Shown here: positions 17,211 through 25,635 of the stretch, piece after piece | Position numbering within the stretch: position 1 is the first letter of the stretch | How the letters are laid out: each line of letters starts with the position of its first letter | Source: Bacteroidales bacterium | Lineage (GTDB): Bacteria > Bacteroidota > Bacteroidia > Bacteroidales > Lentimicrobiaceae | Reading direction: 5' to 3' | Assembly (NCBI GenBank): GCA_024636955.1 | Contig: JAGXGB010000044.1 | Coordinates: 37,652 to 101,651, forward strand | Length of the DNA stretch: 64,000 bases | Program-made: the position numbers and the translations under genes | Notes under the pieces: generated by a model | What the model saw: only the letters and a program-made list of their open reading frames with translations | Database searches by the model: none | Told to the model about the DNA's origin: nothing

Positions 17211-19424
17211 TTATTTAATCTTTTTTGCCCCAACAGTAATCCAAACATCATTACCCGGGATTGAAAGATCATACCCGGATTCACTTCCGTAGGTTGTAAT
17301 CTTATATTTTCCCGGTTCCTCAAGTCTGAACCTAACCAATGGTCCATGCCAATCGATTATTGCCCTCGCAGTAATGTCAAATGTTTGAGTGAAACTTCCA
17401 TTAGGCTCAATGGCAACCTGAATTTTGTTTTTATCATAATAACCCGGATCTTCTTCCATTAAAGCTTCATTAGCATAGATTTTCATGTTTAAATCATATC
17501 TTTCCACCCTCAGAAAAAAAATTGGAACATCCTTGTCTTTCCAGATTTTAATCGATTTAGTCTTTGAACTAATATTCTTTAAGTTAAAAGTTATAAAAAC
17601 CGGTTCATTTAATTCATATACTTCCTTATCCGATTGCACTTCCAAACTCCAAAGTGTTTTGGACAGCATTTCATTTACTTCTTCTTTCAAACGTTCAACT
17701 GCAGCCCTTTTTTCGTACAAAGGATATTCATCCAGTAATTTATTAGCATAATTTAATGCCAGCCTGTAATATTTAGGCAATTCACTGAATTCTAAATCAC
17801 AATATGAATATAATTCACTAATCAGGTGATATATCTCGGCAGCATGTTCTGTATCGGGGTATTTTTTAAGTATTGATTTATACTCTTCAATTGCTTCCAC
17901 ATTATAATAACCTCCATGGTCGTGCGACGCCTGTTCATAAAAATTTATCATTAAAAATTTAGCATTATCAGCATATATACTCTCCGGATACAGAACTAAA
18001 AGACTGTCAAGAAAATGGAAGGGGTATGCCATATCAGGAAGAGTTGTTTCATATTTTGGATAAATAACCTGCTTATAAAATTCATAGTATTCAGATCCAA
18101 GCTGCCATAGGATTTCATCTTCCGAAAGATCTGGTGAATTTTTAACTCTTTCTATTTTGTGGTAAAACTCTGAAACAATTTTCACTTCCTTTTTATGGGC
18201 ATCGTTTCTGTATATTGGAAAATGTTTTTCCAATAATTCATCATACTTAAGTGATTTACCAAGCTTCAGTTCATAATTTGCCAGGTATATAATGCGTAAG
18301 TAATATGCAGCCTTTATCGAATCTTCTGCAACCGAATCGGTCACGAACTTTTCGAGTTTGACTATTTCATTGAAATTACCAGAGAAATGCACTAAAGTTC
18401 CTGTGATGCTATTTATTCTATTCTGAATATAATTAACCGGTGAATTTTCATACACGGCATTCAATTGCTTCACTGTATTGTAATAGTCAGGAAAATCTAA
18501 ATCTTGCAAGTGTAATGCATAAATTACAGAATCAAAGGTCTTTATGTCAGTTGCCGGATTCCTTATTTTTTGCGAATCCCTGAAAAGGTAACTTCTGTTA
18601 TAAATTTCAAAGCTGTGCCAGGTGTTAAAATACACGTATTTTGAATCAAATCTAAACTTCAGGGCAGGTTTATTAAATGCGAAGTATTCATGTGAGTAAC
18701 TGCCATTCTCATCCATCTCTTGTAGTATAAGGTATGGTTCATTATAGGTAATTTTCTCACTAACAATTTTATCATCAGCATTCCATTGCTCAGTCTCAAT
18801 CTTAGTATTGGTCCTTGTTTTCAAGATTTTATCTCTCTTGTAATCATACTCATACTTATCATTGATTAACAAAATACCCGGATAAATTTTCTCAATCTGC
18901 CTGACACTGATTTCAGCAATGGAAATACTCTTTGATGAGTTCATAGTCTTCCTGTTGATCTGATAAATTCCTTGCCAGGTTCCTACAAAAACATCAATGG
19001 TATCAATGAAAATAACGGAAACCGGTTTGATTGAAACAAACTCATTGTAATTATTCTGATCAATATTATATACTATTAAACCGCGATGAAAGTTAGCTAT
19101 CCACAAAAGATTTCTATCAATTGAATCCACAACTATACCCTCCTCTTTTAAACCAAAAGAATATTCATCCCATCTCAATGACAGAGGAGTCCAGGAACTA
19201 TCTGACAACCTTAGTTCATATGCCGGACCATTGGTATTCAGGATCCACACAACATTGGAATCAATCGGAGAAAAGATAAAATTTTCAATGCTTACATTTT
19301 TGTTAAAGTACCTGGAACAAGAATCGATCTCCAAACTTATAAAAAGAGTGTCTTCTGATGAATTTTTGCTGCTTTTGCAGGTGATCAGCAGTATTGAAAG
19401 AAGAACAAAGAGATTTTTTTTCAT
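17211..19424 (-). CDS. Lipoprotein with N-terminal propeller-like, TPR-like and C-terminal Ig-like regions
   Basis: The start is the ATG at 19424, giving MKKNLFVLLSILLITCKSSK, a lipoprotein signal (Cys 16); an ORF start 18 bases upstream adds six residues. Residues about 35-330 have repeating WILNT, LLWIANFHRGLIVYN and VFVGTWQGIYQINRK strands like a beta-propeller. Residues about 380-620 are helical pairs (YAYPFHFLDSLL-type, AEIYHLISELYSYCDLEF) like the YfiO/TPR outer-membrane lipoproteins. The last about 110 residues (EVQSDKEVYELNEPVFITFN, LKNISSK) resemble a BsuPI/DUF4625-like Ig domain. It has no known function and is a single-gene unit. Confidence 0.75.
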   Translation of the reverse strand: MKKNLFVLLSILLITCKSSKNSSEDTLFISLEIDSCSRYFNKNVSIENFIFSPIDSNVVWILNTNGPAYELRLSDSSWTPLSLRWDEYSFGLKEEGIVVDSIDRNLLWIANFHRGLIVYNIDQNNYNEFVSIKPVSVIFIDTIDVFVGTWQGIYQINRKTMNSSKSISIAEISVRQIEKIYPGILLINDKYEYDYKRDKILKTRTNTKIETEQWNADDKIVSEKITYNEPYLILQEMDENGSYSHEYFAFNKPALKFRFDSKYVYFNTWHSFEIYNRSYLFRDSQKIRNPATDIKTFDSVIYALHLQDLDFPDYYNTVKQLNAVYENSPVNYIQNRINSITGTLVHFSGNFNEIVKLEKFVTDSVAEDSIKAAYYLRIIYLANYELKLGKSLKYDELLEKHFPIYRNDAHKKEVKIVSEFYHKIERVKNSPDLSEDEILWQLGSEYYEFYKQVIYPKYETTLPDMAYPFHFLDSLLVLYPESIYADNAKFLMINFYEQASHDHGGYYNVEAIEEYKSILKKYPDTEHAAEIYHLISELYSYCDLEFSELPKYYRLALNYANKLLDEYPLYEKRAAVERLKEEVNEMLSKTLWSLEVQSDKEVYELNEPVFITFNLKNISSKTKSIKIWKDKDVPIFFLRVERYDLNMKIYANEALMEEDPGYYDKNKIQVAIEPNGSFTQTFDITARAIIDWHGPLVRFRLEEPGKYKITTYGSESGYDLSIPGNDVWITVGAKKIK

Positions 19425-19441
19425 AAGTATTAAGTCAGGCA

Positions 19442-19619
19442 ATAAATGTACGAAATAAAATCAGGTAAAGATGTAAATCACATCCCCATGTTACTAGAAT
19501 ACGTCATTCCTGGCTTCCCGAACCCTCATACGTATAAAGAAATTTCACCGGGTTATGATTAGAAAACACCGAAAGTGCTGTCAGCACAGGAAGCCATTAC
19601 TGACTTCCCGGCCAACATT
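19442..19619. other. Intergenic stretch with a short hairpin
   Basis: No gene is seen. A perfect six-base stem GTGCTGTCAGCAC lies at 19575-19587. The rest is unremarkable until the R2 repeat begins at 19620. Confidence 0.4.
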
Positions 19620-19700
19620 ATATATAGAGTTGCAATTACAGCCAATATCACATCAGCTGCAGCATTAATTTCCAAGATGTCAAAGAACCAAAATTAGTAG
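19620..19700. repeat. Long-repeat block R2 (homologous to 14219-14299)
   Basis: Begins TATATATAGAGTTGCAATTA and carries CTGCAGCATTAATTTCCAAG. It aligns with block R1 base for base with about ten substitutions. A short AGTTGTGAGTAGTGAG run, reverse of the CTCACTA word, follows at 19706-19722. Confidence 0.75.
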
Positions 19701-19776
19701 TGAGTCAAGAGTTGTGAGTAGTGAGCTTTTGATTATCATAATGCAACTTTGATGCTAAAGGTGCCAAAAATTGAAT

Positions 19777-19883
19777 TTGTCGCCCTTTGTCGGTCTTTTG
19801 GCAGTTTTTGGCAGAAAAAAGGCATGACACGAAAACTGACACGAAACCGCCAAAAGGCGACAAAAGGCGACAATAGGCGACAA
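19777..19883. repeat. Decamer inverted-arm hairpin 2 (GGCGACAAAA word)
   Basis: Left arm GTCGCCCTTTGTCGG, core TCTTTTGGCAGTTTTTGGCAG then two ACTGACACG-like steps, right arm of decamers CGCCAAAAGG, CGACAAAAGG, CGACAATAGG, CGACAA. The left arm complements the right-arm decamer. Flanks (TTTGATGCTAAAGG before, GTGGCAGATAATTTCCG after) match hairpin 1b, but the arm word has changed in both arms together. Confidence 0.75.
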
Positions 19884-19959
19884 GCCTGCCATAGTGGCAG
19901 ATAATTTCCGCCCATCAGGTTTATATCTGAGCATTATAGCTTAATTTAAATCACTTTTA

Positions 19960-19967
19960 TATATTTG
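19960..19967 (+). promoter_or_regulatory. Promoter -7 box at the end of repeat R2
   Basis: TATATTTG, TAnnTTTG type, preceded by TGAGCATTATAGCTTAATTT as at 15133. It is 60 bases before the chosen ATG at 20027, which has an unusually good Shine-Dalgarno-like GAGGTGAG next to it. Confidence 0.55.
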
Positions 19968-20026
19968 CATGGAATAGGTAATCTTAAAACTCCTTAAAAA
20001 TAACATCCCTATTTATTGAGGTGAGC

Positions 20027-20566
20027 ATGAAAAAAATACTGATCTTCCTTTCCTTTATCGCATTTACCACATCGTGCGTTGTGCAGGGCTGGACGAATGA
20101 TTTTGACACATTGAGCGATACTCAGAAGAATAAAGTAAAAGCAATTGAAAATTTTCAGGATCTGAACAACCAATTTATCTATAAAATAAGTGGGAAGCAG
20201 TTGAAGGAGGAATTAAAAAATCACCCTAAATCAATTGTATACATTTTTTTTAATGGATGCCACTCCGACTTTTGCAAGCCAATTTCAGTATATGAAGATT
20301 TCGCCCGGAGAAATGGTTACAGCCTCTTTCTGGTAATGACTGGATATACCAATTTACATGAAACTCTAAAGCAACCTATCTCGAATGTGCTGTTTGTTAT
20401 GGACAATTATTATTACAATGAGAAGCTTCATCATAAGTATACCAGGTATTTCAAGAATGATTTGACTAATAAACCTTTGAATGAAAAAAGAGAATATTAT
20501 GGCAGTCTTTATTTCTTCGAAGGGGATTCCTTAGTGCAAATTTTAAGAGAATTGCCAAAGGAATAA
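20027..20566 (+). CDS. Lipoprotein, possibly thioredoxin-like
   Basis: The ATG at 20027 gives MKKILIFLSFIAFTTSCVVQ, a lipoprotein signal with Cys 17; a GTG six bases upstream is less likely. Of 179 residues, the section SIVYIFFNGCHSDFCKPISV followed by YEDFARRNGYSLFLVMTGY has the strand-turn-helix-strand feel of a thioredoxin fold with C-x5-C instead of CxxC. This fold assignment is inference. It may be co-transcribed with the lipoprotein gene at 20647 (81-base gap). Confidence 0.7.
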   Translation: MKKILIFLSFIAFTTSCVVQGWTNDFDTLSDTQKNKVKAIENFQDLNNQFIYKISGKQLKEELKNHPKSIVYIFFNGCHSDFCKPISVYEDFARRNGYSLFLVMTGYTNLHETLKQPISNVLFVMDNYYYNEKLHHKYTRYFKNDLTNKPLNEKREYYGSLYFFEGDSLVQILRELPKE

Positions 20567-20646
20567 ATGCCAACAATAGTGTCAATATAAAAAGTGATGT
20601 TTGCCTGGCATTAAACCATCCTAACCCAATCAAATAACACCCCCCA

Positions 20647-21519
20647 ATGCTAAAACTAAAATACTCAATCTTCTGGCAGATTGCACTGGCTTCTCTTGCC
20701 TTTTTGTTTGTTTTTAATAGTTGTTCCGACAAGGAAGATGATGTTGAGCCTGATGTTAAAAAATACCGGCTTAAGACCATTGTGGCATCCGTCAATGAGG
20801 CTGTAGGCTTCACTTATTTATACAATGCTGACAACAGGATTGAGAAGATATCTTACAGTGAAAATGGGATAGAGAAGCAAAAGGATGTGTGGGCCTGGGG
20901 TGGAGATTCGGTTAAAATTACCTATCTGACACTGGAAAAAAATATATGGTACAAACGTTCCGATCCCTTGATACTCTACTATGCAAATGGTAAACTTCAA
21001 AAATCAGTTGACACTGTGATGCAAAATGCTATTATTAGAACATTTAGCTGGAACGGAGACCTGCTGGTAAAAGAAACTGTGTCCTCTATTTTCAATTTTA
21101 TTACCAAAGATTATATCTACGAAAATGGAAAACTAACAGGGATTAATCAATCAAGTAATAATGTTAATGAGGGGACAACCAGTATTGAATATTCTAATGG
21201 AAGACCTTTATCCGTTAAAACATACAGCAATAACAAGCTTTCCACAAAAACAGAATTTACAAATAGCGGAGAGAACATTACCAGCGTAACCATTTACAAT
21301 ATCAATTCGGGTGTTGAGAATGGCGTTTATTGCATTGAAAACCGTGCTTACGATGCTAGCAACAAGCTAACATCTATTACAGGATCATGCACCACCGTAC
21401 CCTTGAATTTTACCTACGAGGAAGGAGTAGGCAATTTTTTCGATCAATTCATAGCACAGGGAGGCTGGCTCAATATGTATCTCTTTCCGGATGCTTATCC
21501 TTCAGGATTGTACGATTGA
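20647..21519 (+). CDS. Surface lipoprotein with YD/RHS-like strands (paralogue of 37881-38759)
   Basis: A 290-residue lipoprotein: signal peptide ending FVFNSC (Cys 26), then SDKEDDVEPD, an acidic surface-export signal. The body is a series of antiparallel strands typical of DUF4595/YD-repeat lipoproteins (YLYNADNRIEKISYSENGIE, YIYENGKLTGINQSSNNVNE, YDASNKLTSI). The C-terminus FTYEEGVGNFFDQFIAQGGW matches FEYEPGKGNFDQYWLYRHGW in the protein at 37881-38759, so the two are paralogues. Function unknown. Confidence 0.78.
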   Translation: MLKLKYSIFWQIALASLAFLFVFNSCSDKEDDVEPDVKKYRLKTIVASVNEAVGFTYLYNADNRIEKISYSENGIEKQKDVWAWGGDSVKITYLTLEKNIWYKRSDPLILYYANGKLQKSVDTVMQNAIIRTFSWNGDLLVKETVSSIFNFITKDYIYENGKLTGINQSSNNVNEGTTSIEYSNGRPLSVKTYSNNKLSTKTEFTNSGENITSVTIYNINSGVENGVYCIENRAYDASNKLTSITGSCTTVPLNFTYEEGVGNFFDQFIAQGGWLNMYLFPDAYPSGLYD

Positions 21520-21532
21520 TGTGACAGCTTGG

Positions 21533-22078
21533 TTATCGAAACGACCACCCTATAGCCAAACCCAGGGCTTCGATGGATTTAGTATCACCGTTTCTTCCTG
21601 CGTTGTAGTTGTATGACGATGACTGGAAATTCTGGATTCCGTAGGTCATGTTGAAAAACAAGCTGTTCCTTGAAGAATAATTGTATTTTAACCCTATGCC
21701 CATCTGGGCAAAAACTCCTATTTCCTCATAAAATGCAATGGCATAACCACCCTTTAACAGTGCGTATGGTGCAAACTTCTTTGTGAGAGGGTAATACCTG
21801 AAATCAATGTAAATTGGCAAAATTGCATTACCTCTGAAATCGCCGGGGAAATCCCAGGCATAATTATGCAGACCTAACCCCAGTCCGGTGCTAAAGTGTG
21901 GATTAGCATGATATGAATGGGCAATATCCAAACCATAATAATCATACTCATAATCCATGTAACCATGTGCATAGCCTATTTGAATATTAGTTACAAAAGG
22001 TTTAACAAAATCTGTTTGTGCAGTCAAATTAGAACAAGCAGCACAAATAAGTGAGGCAAGAATTAAGAGATGTTTCAT
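21533..22078 (-). CDS. Small outer-membrane beta-barrel protein
   Basis: A 181-residue protein with a signal peptide (cleavage near NLTAQ, residue 21). The rest is made of alternating aromatic/hydrophobic strands with Gly-rich turns (NIQIGYAHGYMDYEYDYYGL, FSTGLGLGLHNYAWDF, VFAQMGIGLKYNYSS) and ends in Phe-Arg after LAIGWS. This is the pattern of an eight-strand OmpA/porin-like barrel. It is convergent with the lipoprotein at 20647 (13-base gap). Confidence 0.75.
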   Translation of the reverse strand: MKHLLILASLICAACSNLTAQTDFVKPFVTNIQIGYAHGYMDYEYDYYGLDIAHSYHANPHFSTGLGLGLHNYAWDFPGDFRGNAILPIYIDFRYYPLTKKFAPYALLKGGYAIAFYEEIGVFAQMGIGLKYNYSSRNSLFFNMTYGIQNFQSSSYNYNAGRNGDTKSIEALGLAIGWSFR

Positions 22079-22149
22079 GATTTTAATTGGTTGTCGTTAT
22101 AATTATATGCAAATATAAAAAAAGTGGCTTAGCCCGATGATGCCCGGTT

Positions 22150-22510
22150 TTTATAAAATACCGCTTAGTCAAGCGGGGAACGCGGCTTTTTTGCTTTCTG
22201 TTCTTTTTTGTCTTAACACAAAAAAGAACCAAAAAAAGTCAAGGCTTGGTTGGCCAGGCTAAATTTTGTAGTCGCAGCCTAAAAAATCTAAACTTGCCCT
22301 TCATAAAGCCGACCATTTCACTTTGTGCAGCTCAGCAGCACTTCCATGACCGATTATTGCACTGTTACGCTCTTTTTCATTATCTGCTTGCCAAGCTTAT
22401 CCTTCTTTATTTTACTTCAGAAGGCTTCGGACAGTAGATTTTTTTTAACGGCTGCAACTCCAAAATTCTTCACGCCTGCCCAACCTAGGCCAGTCTTTGC
22501 TTCGCATGTT
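22150..22510. repeat. Dispersed non-coding repeat, copy 1
   Basis: Starts with the hairpin CCGCTTAGTCAAGCGG (22161-22176) and a second perfect 12-base stem GTTCTTTTTTGT/ACAAAAAAGAAC (22200-22211, 22218-22229). Near its right end, CTTCAGAAGGCTTCG, AACGGCTGCAACTCC and GCCCAACCTAGGCC recur in reverse orientation at 45968-46054, and the CCGCTT hairpin recurs at 46059, 46126 and 63690. No protein-like frame runs through it. Confidence 0.7.
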
Positions 22511-22560
22511 TTTTTCAACGCTAAACGCAAACGCTAAACCTTACATTGCTACGCTTGTCT

Positions 22561-22590
22561 CACAGGTCCCACAGGTCCTATATGTCCCAC
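22561..22590. repeat. Nonamer repeat (ACAGGTCCC)
   Basis: Three nine-base units, ACAGGTCCC, ACAGGTCCT, ATATGTCCC. It belongs to the class of short nine-base arrays also seen at 28366 and 35060. Confidence 0.5.
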
Positions 22591-22741
22591 TAGAAGGGAT
22601 AGTTAACAGATTAACCCAGAACAAAAAAGAACAAAGAACAATCTTCTCGTTTTGCAAACAACCAGCGTTAGTAAGTTTTCTTGTGCCGGGGGGTAATAAG
22701 TAAACATTTTGTAACTTTCAGTGCTTTTTAAAATCGGCTTT

Positions 22742-23404
22742 ATGAAATTATCATCTGTATTACTTGTTTTTATTTTCTGTCTGCAATGCACCAGCGTGTC
22801 TGCACAGAAAAAAATCGCTGTGATTAATACCAGTGATTCACTGATGCACTATTACCATCTAGGTGTGACAATGTTGACCTACAGAGACACAAGCATTTGT
22901 AATTTCAACAGTAGTGCTTATATTGAGATGAGACTTGTTGAGAGGTTATCAAAAAAGAATACTGTTTCTCAAATCAGCTTGCTAGAAAATCTGAGATCTA
23001 AAAATACCAGGGTTTCAGAAATCAAGCGATGGATTAAATCAATGACCAATGAGTTTGATCTTGTTATTATTATCAGAAGCGGGCAATCAATCCTACCAGG
23101 GAGTTCACTTACTGTTGAGGGAACAGGCATTTATAGTTACCTGAATAACTACTTTGCTTACTCATCTGTCATTTTAGACGTATATCAGACAGAAAATGGA
23201 AAGCGTATTCCAAAAAACCTGGATGCAGCCATCGATCCCCAAAAAATTGACAGGCATTTATTAAAGGCTAATGGATGGGAATTTAATGAACAGACATGTC
23301 CATATTTAGCCGACAAGATAAAGATTCTAATGGAAGAAAAACTAGATGTTTTTATGACTACCCGCTACTTCTTCATGAGATATAAAATGCCATTTGAGGT
23401 ATAA
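22742..23404 (+). CDS. Secreted protein of unknown function
   Basis: The ATG at 22742 gives a clean signal peptide (MKLSSVLLVFIFCLQCTSVS, cleavage before QKK); a start 21 bases earlier would add MLFKIGF. The 220-residue protein alternates helices and strands (YIEMRLVERLSKKN, EFDLVIIIRSGQSI, YFAYSSVILDVYQT). I do not recognise the family. A hydrophobic strand followed by a GTGIYSYLNNYFAYSS segment hints at a Rossmann-like or DUF-type periplasmic domain, nothing more. Confidence 0.65.
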   Translation: MKLSSVLLVFIFCLQCTSVSAQKKIAVINTSDSLMHYYHLGVTMLTYRDTSICNFNSSAYIEMRLVERLSKKNTVSQISLLENLRSKNTRVSEIKRWIKSMTNEFDLVIIIRSGQSILPGSSLTVEGTGIYSYLNNYFAYSSVILDVYQTENGKRIPKNLDAAIDPQKIDRHLLKANGWEFNEQTCPYLADKIKILMEEKLDVFMTTRYFFMRYKMPFEV

Positions 23405-23449
23405 AGAATAATATCATCATCATAACCATCCTAAATAACATTCAACCCA

Positions 23450-24211
23450 ATGATAAAATTCAGTTACACACCTTTATGGCACATTGCACTTCTGCTCTTT
23501 CTGATTACTCATGGGTGCAAGGAAGAAAAACAACATGTCATTTCAATGAAACTCATTGAAAGCTATAGTAACGCTGACCTTATGAGCGCGATTGATAGTG
23601 CCAACCGTCTGTTGGCATACAGGAAAGGTGTTGTTGTAAGTGATACAGGTTATGCCGATTTTGAGTCATATGCAAATAACAATCCCATCTTCGCAATATT
23701 AAGACCCAACATCCAAATGAATAGCGATGGCCAGTATTATCCGGGAGTAACATCTGATATAGGTTATATTTCTGCAAAGGACACTGCTGAATTAACAATG
23801 TATTTTCATGACAGCGCAATAACGGCCCTGCTTCCGCCTGACATGGAGTTAATTTTTGCGCCCAATGCTGTTGACAAACTATCTGCATATGCAATTCGCA
23901 AGCAATCAGCCATTCAGCAACTCACTGCCGATCACATTAAACACTTTGAATTTAAGTCAACCGGCCTGAGCGGTGTTACCGGCATTATCTTTAACGATGA
24001 TGAATTTCTATTCTTCATTCATTTGAGTGACGATCTGATCAACAAGCTTCCCGAAAACCAGGCTTACACCATTTTAATGAACATCGATTCAACTACCTTA
24101 ACGGGATCATATACACGTACCAATCCGCCTGCTGTTGCGAATATGAATTCAATCTCAAAACAGAATAAGGATATCATTGAGAAGATGTTTAATGGGAAAG
24201 TGATTGATTAG
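23450..24211 (+). CDS. Lipoprotein resembling a SecD P1-type periplasmic domain
   Basis: A 253-residue lipoprotein (signal MIKFSYTPLWHIALLLFLIT, HGC with Cys 23). The middle reads NNPIFAILRPNI, GYISAKDTAELTMYF, ALLPPDMELIFAPN and AYAIRKQSAIQQLTADHI, which parallels the Bacteroidota SecD segment 'NPLF..L.P... VGY....DTA.V..YL....V..LLP.D..F.W......LYA.K......LTGD'. The likeness is by eye. The membrane helices of SecD are absent, so a free-standing copy of the domain, not a translocon subunit, is implied. It lies 45 bases after the 22742 gene and is likely in one transcript. Confidence 0.55.
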   Translation: MIKFSYTPLWHIALLLFLITHGCKEEKQHVISMKLIESYSNADLMSAIDSANRLLAYRKGVVVSDTGYADFESYANNNPIFAILRPNIQMNSDGQYYPGVTSDIGYISAKDTAELTMYFHDSAITALLPPDMELIFAPNAVDKLSAYAIRKQSAIQQLTADHIKHFEFKSTGLSGVTGIIFNDDEFLFFIHLSDDLINKLPENQAYTILMNIDSTTLTGSYTRTNPPAVANMNSISKQNKDIIEKMFNGKVID

Positions 24212-24224
24212 TACTATATTACGG

Positions 24225-24869
24225 CTACAAACCCAGGCCATTCACCTGCTTCAAAAACTCAATCTGCACTTCCCTATCGTCCTTTTTTGTTTCAGTGTTG
24301 TATTTCGTGTACAGGTCAGGATAATCTTTAAGCACGTTATTCATCACTTCCGGGTCAACCATTTTAACTTCGTTGGTTTCCTTGTCGACTATGTATAAAA
24401 ACCGCAATTTGGCAAGCTCAGCACCGGCAAAAGCTCCGGCTACTGCGCCGAATTGCATTGACATCTGAATATCCTCCTTCAGCTTTTTGCTTTGCATCGC
24501 CGGATCCATCGGAATGCCTGCCATGAACACAAAGTACTTTCCATCACTGATTACGTTCGCATACCAGTTCTGCAGCCGGTATTTTGAGCAGTTGATGTAA
24601 AGCGTATCACCGCTGGAATATGCAAAAATCTCCTTTTTCAAGACTTTTCTTTTTATGGTATTGTCGGGTGAATCCAGTTTATAATCGTTCCCGCCGTTCA
24701 TGGCAATATCCGTTTTACTACGTTTTTCAATTGCCGGATGATAAGTTGTGACAGGCGTTTTATTCACTAAATCTTCAAAATTAAAATAGCATCCTTTGGG
24801 GTAAGTCACTTGCGATGACGCAACCAGGGTGATTGAGAGGAGGAAAAATAGTAGGGTGGTTGTTTTCAT
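24225..24869 (-). CDS. Secreted protein of unknown function (DUF6563-like)
   Basis: The start at 24869 gives the signal peptide MKTTTLLFFLLSITLVASSQ. A longer open frame continues 40 codons upstream, but that part is encoded by the heptamer array and is spurious. The 214-residue product has YPKGCYFNFEDLVNKTPV, KEIFAYSSGDTLYINCSKY and a Gly/Ala-rich segment FGAVAGAFAGAELAKLRFL. The layout recalls Bacteroidota DUF6563-type proteins; I am not sure. Convergent with the 23450 gene. Confidence 0.65.
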   Translation of the reverse strand: MKTTTLLFFLLSITLVASSQVTYPKGCYFNFEDLVNKTPVTTYHPAIEKRSKTDIAMNGGNDYKLDSPDNTIKRKVLKKEIFAYSSGDTLYINCSKYRLQNWYANVISDGKYFVFMAGIPMDPAMQSKKLKEDIQMSMQFGAVAGAFAGAELAKLRFLYIVDKETNEVKMVDPEVMNNVLKDYPDLYTKYNTETKKDDREVQIEFLKQVNGLGL

Positions 24870-24879
24870 TTTGGTTGTC

Positions 24880-25045
24880 AGTTGTCGGTTTATTGTTTTT
24901 GGTTCTTTGTTCCCGGTTCCCGGTTCCATTGTTCTGGGTGGTCCCCGAGTTTTTATCGAGGGGTTCTGGGTTCTGGGTTGGCTTGGCACAGGGCGCAGGG
25001 CATTCTGGCGCTTTTACTCACTACTTACTATTCAAGACTCAGTGC
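24880..25045. repeat. Composite heptamer array with GGTCCCCGAG module
   Basis: Contains TTGTCAG/TTGTCGG, TTCTTTG and TTCCCGG heptamers, one GGTCCCCGAG-TTTTTAT-CGAGGGG module at 24940-24963 embedded in TTCTGGG heptamers, then ACTCACTACTTACTATTCAAG. It occupies the entire upstream region of the 24869 gene. Confidence 0.8.
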
Positions 25046-25054
25046 TCCTTTTAG

Positions 25055-25228
25055 CTAGCTTTGACCTTTAAGTTTCCTCTCCACAAACTGCCCCAGGTAA
25101 TAGGCGGCAAGCAAAGGTAGAAGTGCGAAGCCCCGATATTCATATAACCAGCTGCGATCGATTACTAACATCAGGATAGATCCAGTAACCACAATAAACA
25201 ATATGTCATATAGGATTTTTCTTTTCAT
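25055..25228 (-). CDS. Small two-helix membrane protein
   Basis: A 57-residue frame from ATG at 25228 to TAG at 25055. The sequence has two hydrophobic helices, YDILFIVVTGSILMLVI and FALLPLLAAYYLGQF, separated by a short charged loop (DRSWLYEYRG) and ending in basic residues (ERKLKGQS). Start and stop are clean and the hydropathy is protein-like. The function is unknown; it is too short for standard ORF calling thresholds. Confidence 0.6.
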   Translation of the reverse strand: MKRKILYDILFIVVTGSILMLVIDRSWLYEYRGFALLPLLAAYYLGQFVERKLKGQS

Positions 25229-25308
25229 TTTATTTCATTTTGCTGAACTATAACTACATTATACTATATTGAACTTTATTATCTTTTAACTCAATACTCA
25301 AAACTCCT

Positions 25309-25572
25309 TTAAGCTTTTGCCTTTGAATTATTGCCTTTTGCCTTTAAACGTGCCGGCATCCAGTCAATCACCGTCCCATTACATTCAGGGGCGTTAGGGC
25401 AACAAATATATTCAAATCCTGATTCCGCTTTGAATACTTTGTAATCACCCACCGTTATCACTGAGTTGCAATGGATGCATTCAAGTTGATCTGTCAATTC
25501 GGGGACATTCTCAAAAGGATAGTTGTCCTTGAGATACTTTGCTTTGTCGGTGATTTTGAGTTCTTTGGTCAT
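25309..25572 (-). CDS. Small zinc-ribbon-like protein
   Basis: The ATG at 25572 is preferred over one 48 bases upstream because MTKELKITDKAKYLKDNYPF is the first compact part. The 87-residue protein contains LECIHCNSVITVG and YICCPNAPECNGT, a C-x2-C...C-C-x5-C arrangement that likely binds one zinc ion. It ends in a basic tail (KAKGNNSKAKA). The family resembles short Bacteroidota proteins with this Cys pattern. It lies 63 bases downstream of the metallo-hydrolase gene in the same direction. Confidence 0.7.
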   Translation of the reverse strand: MTKELKITDKAKYLKDNYPFENVPELTDQLECIHCNSVITVGDYKVFKAESGFEYICCPNAPECNGTVIDWMPARLKAKGNNSKAKA

Positions 25573-25635
25573 GGTTGTTGTCAAATTTATGTTAGTTTTA
25601 TGACTCCTGCCTTTTAGCAAAAATCTGAATTATTG

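Noticed and set aside
22246..22703. Several short plus-strand frames (60-70 codons) in the gap
   Set aside because: They lie in a dispersed non-coding repeat that also occurs inverted at 45.97 kb; no family likeness.
24870..24989. N-terminal 40-codon extension of the 24225-24869 gene (PSQPRTQNPSIKTRGPPRT)
   Set aside because: It is encoded by the TTCTGGG/GGTCCCCGAG array; the signal peptide at 24869 is the real start.
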